A DNA stretch of 64,000 nucleotides from Pseudocitrobacter vendiensis (GCF_943590815.1 NZ_CALSBS010000011.1:1-64000); one strand, 5' to 3'; positions 24,063 through 33,627 are shown, counted from the stretch's first letter. Notes: generated by a model not told the origin, from the letters alone. Made by a program: numbers and translations.

Positions 24063-25396
24063 TTTCCGCTCTCCATCGATCCTTTAAAGACCAGTAAATG
24101 GCGCTGAAAATAAGCACGTAGCGTCGGCACCAGTGAAAACAGCACATCAAGGCACTGGCCGAAGAAGTAGGCGAAGGCCGCGCCCATCACGCCAAAAACA
24201 TGTGACAGCGCAATCAATAAAATGAGATAGCCCGCCGAAGCGAACGTCTGGGCCACAAGGAAAGCTCGCTGTCTGCCCGCCATAAGCAACAGCGATTCTT
24301 GCGGGAAACCCACCATCGAGATAACAATGGCTGCCAGCATGACCTGAATCAGGTCGTACGCCTCAAGGTATTTCATCCCAAACACCAGCGAGATCAGCGG
24401 CTTGCCGACTAAAATCACCAGTAATGCCACCAACATGCCAATTCCCCCGGCCAGCAACGCAGAGCGAATACCCAGCATCCACGGACGTTTAGTGCGCGGG
24501 TCGAGGCGCATCACTTCTGGATAAAAACTTTTGCCCAGTAAACCGGCGGGAGTGCCAGCCGCATCAAAGAAGGTCATCGCGATTTTAAACAGCCCCGCCG
24601 CCGCCGGGCCCAACACGACGCCGACTAACACGGTGCTACAGGAGTTGCGCGCCGACCAGATAGAGTGTGCGATGTTGGTTGACCAGACAAAGCTCCAGGC
24701 TCCCGGTATCCGTCGGGCGGATTCGAACAACCTGGGGCGCAGCGCGCCCTGAATATTGCGACGACGCAGTTCGCGCGCGGCAAACCACCAGTACATCGTG
24801 CCGCCCACCAGGTTAGAGACGTACCAGGTAATCACAAACCCGGCGAAACCAAAATCGCCAAAGTAAGCAATCACGCTGCCCAGCGCGCGCAGAAAGGGTT
24901 TCGTCGCCTGCTGAATGGCGATCAGATCAAAACGGTCAACCGCACGCAAAATACCGGTTGGCGTAGATGACGCCATCGAAGGGATCAGCGTGCAATAGAG
25001 CATGGCTAACCAGAAACTCTGCGCTTCCAGCCCCATGGAGTGCGAGAGAAACGGTAGCAGCGCCATACCGCCGACAATAGCAACGGCCCCGCTAACGATA
25101 TCCAGGCCGAAGGAAAACGACACCACATCACGAAACTGCTGTGGGTTATTATTTTCCAGCGCGGGCGTGCCGTACTGCACCACGAGCTGCCAGGTCTGGA
25201 ACTTAATAAAATCACTGATCGATTTGGCGTAGGATTGCACCACCACAAGCACACCAAACATCGCAGGCGTCATGCCTTTACCGGCGCAGGAGAGCGCCAG
25301 TAATCCCAGCAGGGCGCTGACCACATTACTGGAGCCTAAATAGGCGCTATTGCGAATAATGGTGCGAAATGCGCCATCAGAAAACCAATTTTTCAT
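24059..25396 (-). CDS. MOP-superfamily flippase (polysaccharide/lipid biosynthesis protein)
   Basis: A 445-residue integral membrane protein with about 12 hydrophobic helices, an N-terminal FRTIIRNSAYLGSSNVVSALLGLLAL segment read as the first helix, and the general layout of Wzx-type MOP flippases. It would move a lipid-linked molecule across the inner membrane. No O-antigen or capsule polymerase is seen, so in this setting a sphingolipid or glycosylated derivative is a plausible cargo. It is separated from the upstream kinase gene by 99 bases and overlaps the helical-protein gene downstream. Confidence 0.78.
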   Translation of the reverse strand: MKNWFSDGAFRTIIRNSAYLGSSNVVSALLGLLALSCAGKGMTPAMFGVLVVVQSYAKSISDFIKFQTWQLVVQYGTPALENNNPQQFRDVVSFSFGLDIVSGAVAIVGGMALLPFLSHSMGLEAQSFWLAMLYCTLIPSMASSTPTGILRAVDRFDLIAIQQATKPFLRALGSVIAYFGDFGFAGFVITWYVSNLVGGTMYWWFAARELRRRNIQGALRPRLFESARRIPGAWSFVWSTNIAHSIWSARNSCSTVLVGVVLGPAAAGLFKIAMTFFDAAGTPAGLLGKSFYPEVMRLDPRTKRPWMLGIRSALLAGGIGMLVALLVILVGKPLISLVFGMKYLEAYDLIQVMLAAIVISMVGFPQESLLLMAGRQRAFLVAQTFASAGYLILLIALSHVFGVMGAAFAYFFGQCLDVLFSLVPTLRAYFQRHLLVFKGSMESGK

Positions 25397-25495
25397 CGTG
25401 ATAACAACAGTCCGTTCAGGCTCGTTATATTCAGTAAGGAATTAATTCCAGTGCATTCATAATTAAATTAAATAATTAATCAACCAACATTCAGA

Positions 25496-26248
25496 TCACA
25501 GCATGACGCGCTGACGTTTTGAATCAGCAGCGACCCTCGATGCTGCGGATAAGGCCTTTTCAAGTACCTCGGAATAAGGTGCTCTTGCATCCAGCTCAAT
25601 AATGCGTGAGCCGTTATAGTGAATTTTCGACATCACACCGATTTTGTCCCGTAGCTCTTCATAATCATGATCGGGCTTGCGCGAAAATGCGGTCTCCACA
25701 TCAATCATCAGACGAATAATTAATTCCGGTTGATAACGTGCCATCTGCTGATAAAGCTGTTGCTCGCGTTTTGCCAACCGCTGCTTTATTTTTCCCGTTG
25801 CGCGCTCAATACCAATTCCTGGCCCATCGTAATAAAAACCCGAAATTTCAGCCTGGGGAAAGCGGTCGCTCACCACCAGCACACCACTTTGCGTCAGGTG
25901 CTGAACTCGGCGTAGTTTTACCCGTCGACGAAGCGAGAAAGCGAACATAATCAACGCGGCCCACAGGGCTGGCGAGCGGTTTTTCATGCTCTGCGTCTTT
26001 GATGACTTCGCGGCTAAACGCCGCTCAAGCCAGACGCCAATAAACGGTAACTTTTTGATTTTGTCACCGTCTTCTCCTGAAAGCAGCCCCAGATATCGGC
26101 GCTCGGTGACCCACTGCGTTTGCAGTTGTTTAACCAGATCCGTGGTCAGGGTTGATTTACCGGTGCCATCACAGCCCACCACCGCAATCAGGCCGGGAAT
26201 ACATTCAGTCTGGGAGATCGCGGCCTGGGTGAAGTTGGTCATTTCCAT
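25496..26248 (-). CDS. Thymidylate-kinase-like P-loop kinase, paralogue 1
   Basis: A 250-residue P-loop kinase of the thymidylate-kinase superfamily. Walker A is GCDGTGKS at residues 25-32, a DRFPQAEISGF segment matches the DR(Y/F) motif of TMP kinases, and SRKPDHDYEELRDKI near the C-terminus is shared with the two neighbouring paralogues. It has a basic central helix region. The true TMP kinase gene (tmk) lies elsewhere in enterobacteria, and the sequence has drifted far from it, so the substrate is probably not dTMP. In this island the substrate could be a lipid or a head-group alcohol. It follows paralogue 2 by 39 bases in the same operon. Confidence 0.75.
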   Translation of the reverse strand: MEMTNFTQAAISQTECIPGLIAVVGCDGTGKSTLTTDLVKQLQTQWVTERRYLGLLSGEDGDKIKKLPFIGVWLERRLAAKSSKTQSMKNRSPALWAALIMFAFSLRRRVKLRRVQHLTQSGVLVVSDRFPQAEISGFYYDGPGIGIERATGKIKQRLAKREQQLYQQMARYQPELIIRLMIDVETAFSRKPDHDYEELRDKIGVMSKIHYNGSRIIELDARAPYSEVLEKALSAASRVAADSKRQRVML

Positions 26249-26287
26249 GGTGTTTACTCTTGAGTTCCTTACAATCAGGCGCGGTAA

Positions 26288-27001
26288 TCAGGAAAGTGTG
26301 GACTGAATCGAACGTAATGATTCAGCGAGGATTTCATCCGCGGGCTGGCGTCCATCCAGCTCAAGAATGGGCGCATGGTTAAAATTGAGCGTAGGGATGA
26401 CGGTGGTTTTCTCATGCAGTGCCACGAGTGAGTGGTCGGGCTTGCGGCTGAAGGCCGTTTGTTCATCAATTGCGAGGCGAATCAATAGCACGGGAATATA
26501 AGAAGCCATCCAGTGATACAGTTTCAGCTCGTTTTTTCTGAGCAGACACACCCAGCGATTGCCGCCTTCCGTCTTTGCAAGTTGCGGGCCATCAAACCGA
26601 AAACCGGGCACTTCTACCTGCGGGTAGCGATCGGTTATCAATACATACCCTTGCTCGCTTTTGCGCAGCATTTTGCGAAACTTCCAGCCTCGCCAGCAGG
26701 AGAGTAAAAAGATAACCAGTGCGCTGACGTTCCCAGGAGGCTGCGAGGGAAAATCGTGTACGTTAGCCGCTTTGGCGCGTAAATAACGGCCAAACGGTGC
26801 ACCGATAATTGGCAGTTGCGTAATCCATTCACCAATACGCCCGGAAGATTGCCCAAGATACAATAATTGCGTGGGCATTTGCGGGGTCAGCTTTTCAAGT
26901 AGCGCCGTCGCCAGCGTGGATTTTCCAGAACCATCACAACCGACTATGGCAATCACTCTGACAAAAGGCGAATTAACCTTTCGGCTATTATATTGGCTCA
27001 T
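26288..27001 (-). CDS. Thymidylate-kinase-like P-loop kinase, paralogue 2
   Basis: From the preferred ATG 27001 the protein has 237 residues, like paralogue 3; the open frame extends to 27079 with ATGs at 27079 and 27043, none with a strong ribosome site. Walker A is GCDGSGKS (21-28), the DR motif is DRYPQVEVPGF, and the C-terminal motif is SRKPDHSLVALHEK. It is the first gene of the minus-strand operon and diverges from paralogue 3 across about 170 AT-rich bases. Three diverged copies side by side suggest stepwise or substrate-specific phosphorylation in one pathway. Confidence 0.75.
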   Translation of the reverse strand: MSQYNSRKVNSPFVRVIAIVGCDGSGKSTLATALLEKLTPQMPTQLLYLGQSSGRIGEWITQLPIIGAPFGRYLRAKAANVHDFPSQPPGNVSALVIFLLSCWRGWKFRKMLRKSEQGYVLITDRYPQVEVPGFRFDGPQLAKTEGGNRWVCLLRKNELKLYHWMASYIPVLLIRLAIDEQTAFSRKPDHSLVALHEKTTVIPTLNFNHAPILELDGRQPADEILAESLRSIQSTLS

Positions 27002-27173
27002 GGAAAACTCATTATTGAAGAAATGATTGTATATTACTGGCATTGTGCTCAGAATATCTTTTCGGCATTGCCGTGACAATAATTAAATGTCAGCGCAACA
27101 AAACTATCGCCGCACCCAAATACATTTATTTAAATAATATTTAATGTTGGCATATTAAATAAAGGATATATTT

Positions 27174-27881
27174 ATGCAGTCAATAACTCCTCCGGTTATT
27201 GCCGTTATTGGCAGTGACGGTTCAGGTAAATCCACTGTTTGTGAACGTCTGATTAAAACCGTACAAAAATATGGCCCCGCCGAACAGGTTCACTTAGGAA
27301 AACAGGCAGGAAACGTTGGGCGCGCCGTTACAAAACTGCCCTTAATGGGGAAATCACTGCATAAAACTATCGAACGCAACCAGGTAAAAACGGCAAAAAA
27401 ATTGCCCGGCCCCATTCCTGCACTGCTAATTACCGCTTTTGTCGCACGCCGCCTGCTGCGCTTTCGTCATATGCTGGCGTGCCATAAGAAGGGGCTGATC
27501 ATATTAACTGACCGCTACCCGCAGGAGCAGATCCCCGGCGCTTACGACGGAACCGTTTTTCCTCCGAATGCCACCGGTAGCCGGTTTGTATCCTGGCTGG
27601 CAGAACTTGAACGCAAGGCGTTCCACTGGATGGCGAGCTATAAGCCGGATCTCGTGATCAAGCTGAACGTTGACCTTGAAGTGGCTTGCGCGCGCAAACC
27701 CGATCACCAGCGAGAATCACTGGCGCGCAAGATTGCCATCACGCCGCAGTTGACCTTTAACGGTGCCGAACTGATTGATATCGATGCCAACAAACCGCTG
27801 GATGACGTGTTAAACGATGCAGAAAACGCGGTAATGCGCTTTATGGAAAGCCGGGGCTATGTCCCGCTTGCGAGTGCCTGA
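27174..27881 (+). CDS. Thymidylate-kinase-like P-loop kinase, paralogue 3
   Basis: A 235-residue kinase with Walker A GSDGSGKS (13-20), [14 protein letters not shown] and [15 protein letters not shown], matching paralogues 1 and 2. AAAGGA lies upstream of the ATG. It is transcribed away from the other two and is followed by a symmetrical hairpin. Its function is unknown; the same reasoning about lipid or head-group phosphorylation applies. Confidence 0.78.
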   Translation: MQSITPPVIAVIGSDGSGKSTVCERLIKTVQKYGPAEQVHLGKQAGNVGRAVTKLPLMGKSLHKTIERNQVKTAKKLPGPIPALLITAFVARRLLRFRHMLACHKKGLIILTDRYPQEQIPGAYDGTVFPPNATGSRFVSWLAELERKAFHWMASYKPDLVIKLNVDLEVACARKPDHQRESLARKIAITPQLTFNGAELIDIDANKPLDDVLNDAENAVMRFMESRGYVPLASA

Positions 27882-27886
27882 TTATC

Positions 27887-27919
27887 CGGTTATGCCCGGT
27901 ATATAACCGGGCATAACCG
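27887..27919. terminator. Bidirectional hairpin between kinase 3 and the PiT gene
   Basis: CGGTTATGCCCGG and CCGGGCATAACCG form a perfect 13-base-pair stem with a seven-base loop between two convergent genes. Confidence 0.75.
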
Positions 27920-27926
27920 CTGTAAC

Positions 27927-29426
27927 TTAGATAAGTTTGAGTGCAATCCAGTAAAGCGCCCCGGATAAAAAGATAGCCGCCGGCAGCGTGAAGATCCACG
28001 CCATCAGAATGCTGGTCACCGTTTTACGCTGTAACCCACCGCCATCCACCAGCATGGTGCCTGCAACTGCGGAAGAGAGCACATGCGTGGTGGAAACCGG
28101 CATCCCGACGTAGCTTGCCAGGCCTATCGAAATCGCCGCCGTAATTTGCGCGGACATTCCCTGAGCGTAAGTCATGCCTTTCTTACCAATCTTCTCGCCG
28201 ATGGTCATCGCCACGCGCTGCCAGCCAATCATCGTACCGATACCCAGCGCCAGCGCCACGGCCATAATGATCCAGATGGGCGCGTACTCGATGGTGCTCA
28301 GAATATCGCTGCGCAGTTTTTTCAGCATTTGCTGATCATTACGATTTATGCCCTCTGACTTCGCCACTTTGCCTGCCGTGTCGGAAATGCAGAGCATGAT
28401 GCGCCTCAGTTGGCTACGTTGTCCCACCTCTAAGGCGCTGTAGCTAGCCACATTGCCTGCCAGCAGGGTTTTAACGCGCTCGAAAGCCTCCATGGTATTC
28501 GCCGGATGGCAGTGGAATGCACTCGATTGCACACCCCCGGACTGCGCGGTCGCCACAGGTTGCTCCGTTGTGGTGATGGTTTTCAGCAGTTCAGGGCGCT
28601 GCTCAAGAAACATTTCAAAGTTGTTGATAGCATCGCGGGTACGGGCAATTTCGTAACCCGATGCGTTCATATTGACGACAAATCCGGCGGGTGCGATCCC
28701 CACCAGCACCAGCATCACCAGGCCTATCCCTTTCTGGCCATCGTTCGCGCCGTGAGAAAACGCCACGCCCGCCGCCGAAACAATCAGCGAGGTCCGCGTC
28801 CAGAAAGGAGGTTTGCGTACGCCGCCTTTCTTTTTACGATCTTCCGGCGAACGGTGGATGCGAGCGCGTTTTTTGGTGCCGCTCCAGAAGCGACGCAACA
28901 GAAAAATCAGCCCTCCAGCCAGAACAAGGCCGACAATCGGCGACACGATCAAAGAGGTAAAGATTTTGGTTACTTCACGCAGGTTCAATGCTTCCACCAC
29001 AGAATTGCCATTCATCACGGCATTGGTGAGCCCAATTCCGATTATCGCGCCAATCAGCGTATGTGAACTGGAGGCAGGCAAACCGAAAAACCAGGTGCCG
29101 AGGTTCCAGATAATTGCCGCCAGCAACATCGAAAAGACCATCTCCAGCCCGTGCGAAGAGCCCATATTCAGCAGCAAATCGGTCGGTAGCATATGCACAA
29201 TGGCGTAAGCCACACTGAGCCCCCCCAACAGCACGCCAAAAAAGTTGAACGCAGCGGCCATCATCACCGCTAGCTGCGGGCGCATAGCGCGGGTGTAGAT
29301 AACCGTCGCCACCGCGTTGGCCGTATCGTGAAAGCCATTAATCGCTTCATAAAACAGGACGAATGCCAGAGCAAGCAATAATAAAAGCCCGGTGTATATA
29401 TCCAGGCCCATAAATAAATTAAACAT
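27927..29426 (-). CDS. PiT-family inorganic phosphate transporter (PitA/PitB-like)
   Basis: Proton-coupled low-affinity metal-phosphate uptake. The 499 residues equal the length of E. coli PitA and share its signatures: [18 protein letters not shown] near the N-terminus, [32 protein letters not shown] and [13 protein letters not shown] variable loop at about 290-340 differs from PitA as I recall it. E. coli pitA and pitB lie in other regions, so this is either a moved copy or an extra paralogue. It borders the kinase-rich lipid island, which may or may not be meaningful. Confidence 0.88.
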   Translation of the reverse strand: MFNLFMGLDIYTGLLLLLALAFVLFYEAINGFHDTANAVATVIYTRAMRPQLAVMMAAAFNFFGVLLGGLSVAYAIVHMLPTDLLLNMGSSHGLEMVFSMLLAAIIWNLGTWFFGLPASSSHTLIGAIIGIGLTNAVMNGNSVVEALNLREVTKIFTSLIVSPIVGLVLAGGLIFLLRRFWSGTKKRARIHRSPEDRKKKGGVRKPPFWTRTSLIVSAAGVAFSHGANDGQKGIGLVMLVLVGIAPAGFVVNMNASGYEIARTRDAINNFEMFLEQRPELLKTITTTEQPVATAQSGGVQSSAFHCHPANTMEAFERVKTLLAGNVASYSALEVGQRSQLRRIMLCISDTAGKVAKSEGINRNDQQMLKKLRSDILSTIEYAPIWIIMAVALALGIGTMIGWQRVAMTIGEKIGKKGMTYAQGMSAQITAAISIGLASYVGMPVSTTHVLSSAVAGTMLVDGGGLQRKTVTSILMAWIFTLPAAIFLSGALYWIALKLI

Positions 29427-29651
29427 ATATATAATTGCGCCATATTTAAATAATGAACGGGCGCATTATCGGGGAGTTTAGCCATTCGGGCAAAGTGAAT
29501 TATTCTTTTTTACCGCCAGTGCGATAAATATCCAGAAAGCAAATCAATAACAATTTCCCAAACAAATAAATAATGAAAACAAATCCATAATGCGAATATT
29601 ATTAGGTAGATAAAAACATCATTAAACAAAACGATTTTGCTGAATGTTTCC

Positions 29652-29688
29652 AAAAAAAAGCCGGGTTAGACTCACGTCTACCCGGCTT
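29652..29688 (-). terminator. proP intrinsic terminator
   Basis: Read on the minus strand, AAGCCGGGT and its complement flank a GTCT/AGAC inner stem and are followed by eight T residues (A run at 29652-29659 on the plus strand). It is a textbook terminator 17 bases after the proP stop. Confidence 0.9.
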
Positions 29689-29704
29689 GATGATGAACTC
29701 GCGA

Positions 29705-31207
29705 TTACTCGTTAATTTTTGGATGCTGCTGCACCAGACGTGTCCGTTGCTCCTGCAGCGTCGCGATTTCGGCATCGATATCTTCGATTTTATGCTCGAT
29801 GTTATCGTGATGCTCCTGCAAAATTTCTCGCGCTTCTTCGATATCCGATGCGGCAGGCGTCGCCCCTTTCAGCGGACGGTTCGCCGTTTCTTTCATCGTG
29901 AGGCCGGTAATCAGACCGATTACCGCAATCACCATCAGATAGTAAGCCGGCATCATCAGGTTCTGTGAGGTTTCCACCAGCCATGCCGCCAGCGTCGGCG
30001 TCAGGCCGGCAATCAGCACAGAGATGTTAAAGGCAGCGGCCAGCGCACTATAACGGATGTGCGTCGGGAACATTGCCGGCAGCGTCGAGGCCATTACGCC
30101 AGTAAAACAGTTCAGGATCACCGCCAGCAACAGCAGACCGGCGAAAATCAGGCCAATCACATTACTGTTAATCAGGATGAAGGCCGGGATTGCGAACACT
30201 AACAGCGCCACGCTACCGATAATGACGAACGGACGACGACCAAAACGGTCACTTAACAGGCCCATAACCGGCTGCACAAACAACATACCAATCATGATGG
30301 CGATAATAATCAGCACGCCATGATCTTCAGAATAATGCAGGTTATGCGACAGGTAGCTCGGCATATAGGTCAATAGCATGTAATAGGTGACGTTGGTCGC
30401 AATAACCAGGCCAATACACGCCAACAGGCTACGCCAGTGTTTGGTCGCAATTTCTTTAAAGGAGACTTTCGGTCCTTCCTGGAGGCCCTGACGGTCACCC
30501 TGCTCAAGTTTTTCAACGTGCTGCTGGAACGCTGGCGTCTCTTCCAGCGCATGACGCAGATAGAGGCCAATAATGCCTAACGGCAGCGCGATAAAGAACG
30601 GAATACGCCAGCCCCACTCAAGGAAGTTTTCCTCACCCACCACGGTGGAAATCAGGACAACGACCCCCGCACCCAGCACAAAGCCCGCGATGGAGCCGAA
30701 ATCAAGCCAACTGCCCATAAAGCCACGTTTACGGTCAGGTGAATATTCCGCAACAAAGATGGATGCCCCGGTATACTCACCGCCCACCGAAAAGCCCTGC
30801 GCCATTTTACACAGCAGCAGCAGTATGGGTGCCCAGATACCGATGGACGCATATGACGGTATCAGACCAATACAGAACGTACTGATCGACATTATCACGA
30901 TGGTGATCGCCAGGATTTTCTGACGACCGTACTTATCGCCGAGCATCCCGAAGAACAGACCACCCAACGGGCGAATTAAGAACGGTACGGAGAACGTCGC
31001 CAGCGCAGCAATCATCTGCACGCTTGGGTCGGCATCCGGGAAGAAGACTTTACCTAAGGCGTAGGCGACAAAGCCATACACACCAAAGTCGAACCATTCC
31101 ATTGCATTACCAAGCGAGGCCGCGGTGATGGCTTTACGGAGCTTGGCATCATCGATAATCGTGACATCACGGAGCGTGATCGGCTTTACTTTTTTCCTTC
31201 GAAGCAT
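29705..31207 (-). CDS. ProP, osmosensing proline/glycine betaine:H+ symporter
   Basis: MFS transporter that takes up proline, glycine betaine, ectoine and related osmolytes when osmolality rises. The 500 residues match E. coli ProP in length and nearly throughout (NAMEWFDFGVYGFVAYALGK, MFGDKYGRQ-type loop, SDRFGRRPFV). The C-terminal tail (about 455-500) keeps the coiled-coil heptads (IEHKIEDIDAEIATLQEQ) that tune osmotic activation in E. coli. GAGGAAT lies before the ATG. A long leader with a CRP site precedes it. Confidence 0.96.
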   Translation of the reverse strand: MLRRKKVKPITLRDVTIIDDAKLRKAITAASLGNAMEWFDFGVYGFVAYALGKVFFPDADPSVQMIAALATFSVPFLIRPLGGLFFGMLGDKYGRQKILAITIVIMSISTFCIGLIPSYASIGIWAPILLLLCKMAQGFSVGGEYTGASIFVAEYSPDRKRGFMGSWLDFGSIAGFVLGAGVVVLISTVVGEENFLEWGWRIPFFIALPLGIIGLYLRHALEETPAFQQHVEKLEQGDRQGLQEGPKVSFKEIATKHWRSLLACIGLVIATNVTYYMLLTYMPSYLSHNLHYSEDHGVLIIIAIMIGMLFVQPVMGLLSDRFGRRPFVIIGSVALLVFAIPAFILINSNVIGLIFAGLLLLAVILNCFTGVMASTLPAMFPTHIRYSALAAAFNISVLIAGLTPTLAAWLVETSQNLMMPAYYLMVIAVIGLITGLTMKETANRPLKGATPAASDIEEAREILQEHHDNIEHKIEDIDAEIATLQEQRTRLVQQHPKINE

Positions 31208-31539
31208 GGGTATTCCTCATTTACATTCGCCGTTAACGCACACCCTGTGGAGTCGAACAGCTCGCTGTTCGCATGGTGTACGGAGGAGCCGGGAAAATGC
31301 AGACTCCTGTTTATCAAGCGTAGCAGGTTTGCTTGTACTGCTAGCGCGCCCCTTGCGCGGGAGCGCATTCGGGGGTGACAGCTTCGCGTTACACTTCTCT
31401 GGGTTCATGAAGTGCCGAAAGCCGCCGGTGCAATCAAACCTGTTGACGCCTGTACTGGCTAATTACAGGTGGTTAAAAAATCCCCGGAATGTCGGTTCCG
31501 GTTTGGACTCAGGCCTTTTACCCTACCAGCGTTTAAATT

Positions 31540-31555
31540 TGTGATCAACTTCGCA
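31540..31555 (-). promoter_or_regulatory. CRP site upstream of proP
   Basis: TGTGA-TCAACT-TCGCA matches the CRP consensus TGTGA-N6-TCACA except for one base. In E. coli CRP represses the proP P1 promoter from a similar GATCACAAATTT site just upstream, and the bases toward proP (GGTAGGGTAAAA on the minus strand) resemble the P1 -10 region. Confidence 0.65.
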
Positions 31556-31794
31556 AATAAATGCACGCTGTTGTTAAGTTGAGTCGATATTCGTAAATAA
31601 GTTCAATCTTAATGGATTTTTACGTCAAAGCGCGACCAGGCATTGTTACCAAAAACACACCTAAAAATGTCAAATAACCCAGGAAATAATTACCCGCATT
31701 ATTATTAAACTAAGATAAATCTCATCATTTAAATTCACAAACCATTCACAGCCAATTTATCTCTTCACACCAGACCTAAGCTTTCATCAAAATA

Positions 31795-31810
31795 TGTGAT
31801 CGATATAACT
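31795..31810 (+). promoter_or_regulatory. Possible CRP site upstream of kdgT
   Basis: TGTGA-TCGATA-TAACT has a perfect left half-site and a poor right one. It abuts the KdgR operator, and pectin-catabolism genes are commonly under both CRP and KdgR, so it is plausible but weak. Confidence 0.4.
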
Positions 31811-31826
31811 AAAACACTGTTTTATT
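31808..31826 (+). promoter_or_regulatory. KdgR operator for kdgT
   Basis: ACTAAAACACTGTTTTATT matches the KdgR consensus AATRAAAYRYYRTTTYATT at 18 of 19 positions. It lies about 200 bases before kdgT, so 2-keto-3-deoxygluconate should induce the transporter by relieving KdgR repression. Confidence 0.8.
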
Positions 31827-32031
31827 TTGATTGAATCATAATTCCAGCAAATGCATCATAGTTTCAGGAACAGCACCTCTGGGCTTTTCAGGGAGAATTT
31901 CTCCCTCGTTGTCCCCACCGCGTTCCGGCCGCATGGACAGAGATACCCGAAAGGAAAGACTCGGGTAACTGGTTGAAATTATTATTCTTAACCTCTTCCA
32001 TCGTCATTCAGATGAGAAGCGAGGATGCAAT

Positions 32032-33033
32032 ATGAAAATTAAAGCCACAATGGAAAGAATCCCTGGCGGGATGATGCTGATCCCTTTACTGCTGGGTGCC
32101 GTATTAAATACCTTTGCGCCAAACACCGGCGAATACTTTGGTTCCTTCACGAAAGGCATGATTGGCGGAACGGTGCCGATTCTTGCAGTCTGGTTCTTCT
32201 GCATTGGTGCATCAATTGATTTGCGGGCAACCGGAACCGTATTACGTAAATCCGGTACGCTGGTGCTGACCAAAATTGGCGTCGCCTGGATTGTGGCGAT
32301 GATTGCAGCCATGTTTATTCCAGAAAGCGGTATTCAGACCGGTTTCTTTGCGGGTCTGTCCGTTCTGGCCATTGTTTCCGCCATGGATATGACCAACGGC
32401 GGCTTATACGCCAGCCTGATGAACCAATATGGCACGAAAGAAGAGTCCGGCGCGTTCGTATTGATGTCGCTGGAGTCCGGCCCGCTGATGACCATGGTTA
32501 TCCTCGGTTCCGCCGGTCTGGCCTCTTTCGAACCTCACCACTTTATCGGCGCGGTGCTGCCATTCCTGATTGGCTTTACGCTCGGTAACCTGGACCACGA
32601 CCTGCGTGCTTTCTTTAGCAAAGCAACGCCAGTTTTGATCCCGTTCTTCGGCTTCGCACTGGGAAATACCATCAACCTGAACGTCATTATGGACACCGGT
32701 CTGCTGGGCATCGCCCTGGGTGTTGCGGTAATCGTTATCACCGGTATTCCGCTAATTATTGCCGACCGCGTAATTGGCGGCGGTAACGGTACAGCAGGTG
32801 TGGCAGCCTCTTCCGCAGCAGGAGCGGCAGTCGCCAACCCGGTGATTATTGCCCAGATTAACCCATCGTTTGCTCCAGTCGCCGCCTCCGCAACAGCGCT
32901 GGTCGCGGCAAGCGTCATCGTCACGGCGATTCTGGTGCCTATCATCACAGCCCTGTACGCCAAACGTTTCGGAAAAGTGCCCACACCCGAGAATAGCGCC
33001 ACCGCAAGCGTCTCTCAGGCCGCTCATCACTAA
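32032..33033 (+). CDS. KdgT, 2-keto-3-deoxygluconate:H+ symporter
   Basis: Inner-membrane uptake of 2-keto-3-deoxygluconate, an intermediate of pectin and hexuronate breakdown. The 333 residues match E. coli KdgT ([66 protein letters not shown]) with about ten hydrophobic helices. GAGGATG precedes the ATG. The C-terminal tail differs from K-12. It stands alone between a KdgR-controlled promoter and its own terminator; in E. coli K-12 the gene lies in another part of the chromosome as I recall. Confidence 0.93.
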   Translation: MKIKATMERIPGGMMLIPLLLGAVLNTFAPNTGEYFGSFTKGMIGGTVPILAVWFFCIGASIDLRATGTVLRKSGTLVLTKIGVAWIVAMIAAMFIPESGIQTGFFAGLSVLAIVSAMDMTNGGLYASLMNQYGTKEESGAFVLMSLESGPLMTMVILGSAGLASFEPHHFIGAVLPFLIGFTLGNLDHDLRAFFSKATPVLIPFFGFALGNTINLNVIMDTGLLGIALGVAVIVITGIPLIIADRVIGGGNGTAGVAASSAAGAAVANPVIIAQINPSFAPVAASATALVAASVIVTAILVPIITALYAKRFGKVPTPENSATASVSQAAHH

Positions 33034-33041
33034 CTTCATCC

Positions 33042-33061
33042 GCCCCCTCTTCCGAGGGGGC
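33042..33061 (+). terminator. kdgT terminator
   Basis: GCCCCCTC-TTCC-GAGGGGGC forms a perfect eight-base-pair GC stem nine bases after the stop, followed by TCTGTTT. Confidence 0.85.
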
Positions 33062-33184
33062 TCTGTTTCCTCCCTGGAATAACGCCGACAAAAGTGTGGT
33101 TTTGCGCTATCATTAACGACTGTTTGCGGCATTATGCCGGTTTTTAGGGGCTTATTGCCCTTTCGCACTTTTGAGGAAATCCCC

Positions 33185-33520
33185 ATGTCATTACCCCACT
33201 GCCCGAAATGCAATTCCGAATACACTTACGAAGATAACGGCATGTATATCTGCCCGGAATGCGCCCACGAATGGAACGATGCTGAACCCGCACAGGACAG
33301 CGATGAGCTGATTGTGAAAGATGCCAACGGTAACCTGCTGGCTGACGGCGACAGCGTTACCGTGGTGAAAGATCTGAAAGTAAAAGGCAGCTCTTCGATG
33401 CTGAAGATCGGCACCAAAGTGAAAAACATTCGCCTGGTTGAAGGCGACCACAACATCGATTGCAAAATCGACGGTTTCGGCCCGATGAAGCTGAAATCTG
33501 AGTTCGTTAAAAAGAACTGA
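33185..33520 (+). CDS. YjdM (PhnA-family) zinc-ribbon protein
   Basis: A 111-residue protein with an N-terminal zinc ribbon (CPKC...CPEC at about residues 6-27) and a C-terminal small beta domain (about 45-110), as in E. coli YjdM. Despite the old name PhnA it is not needed for C-P lyase activity in E. coli and its role is unknown. GAGGAAAT lies upstream of ATG 33185; the frame extends upstream to 33134, but the extra residues are absent from E. coli YjdM. It precedes yjdN and the phn operon, as in E. coli. Confidence 0.93.
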   Translation: MSLPHCPKCNSEYTYEDNGMYICPECAHEWNDAEPAQDSDELIVKDANGNLLADGDSVTVVKDLKVKGSSSMLKIGTKVKNIRLVEGDHNIDCKIDGFGPMKLKSEFVKKN

Positions 33521-33540
33521 TTATCTGTTGGCACACGATC

Positions 33541-33627
33541 GATAGGCCGGATAAGGCGCTCGCGCCGCATCCGGCAACAGTGCCGACTGCCTGATGCGAC
33601 GCTTTCGCGTCTTATCAGGCCTACACG
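33541..33627. repeat. REP/BIME pair between yjdM and yjdN
   Basis: Two facing palindromes, GCCGGATAAGGCGC...GCGCCGCATCCGGC and GCCTGATGCGACGC...GCGTCTTATCAGGC, are typical of E. coli and Citrobacter BIME sequences. Confidence 0.92.

Larger units (their letters stand above)
31208..32031. other. Divergent proP/kdgT control region
   Basis: 824 bases without a gene. The left half (31208-31560) is the proP leader, probably with the two proP promoters known in E. coli. The right half holds a CRP-like site, a KdgR operator and the kdgT leader, which contains a possible hairpin (GGGAGAATTTCTCCC at about 31891). The frames seen here in several phases show no protein-like features. Confidence 0.6.

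Noticed and set aside
31125-31544. A 139-codon + strand open frame across the start of proP
   Set aside because: It is antisense to proP and its leader, has no family look and no ribosome site.
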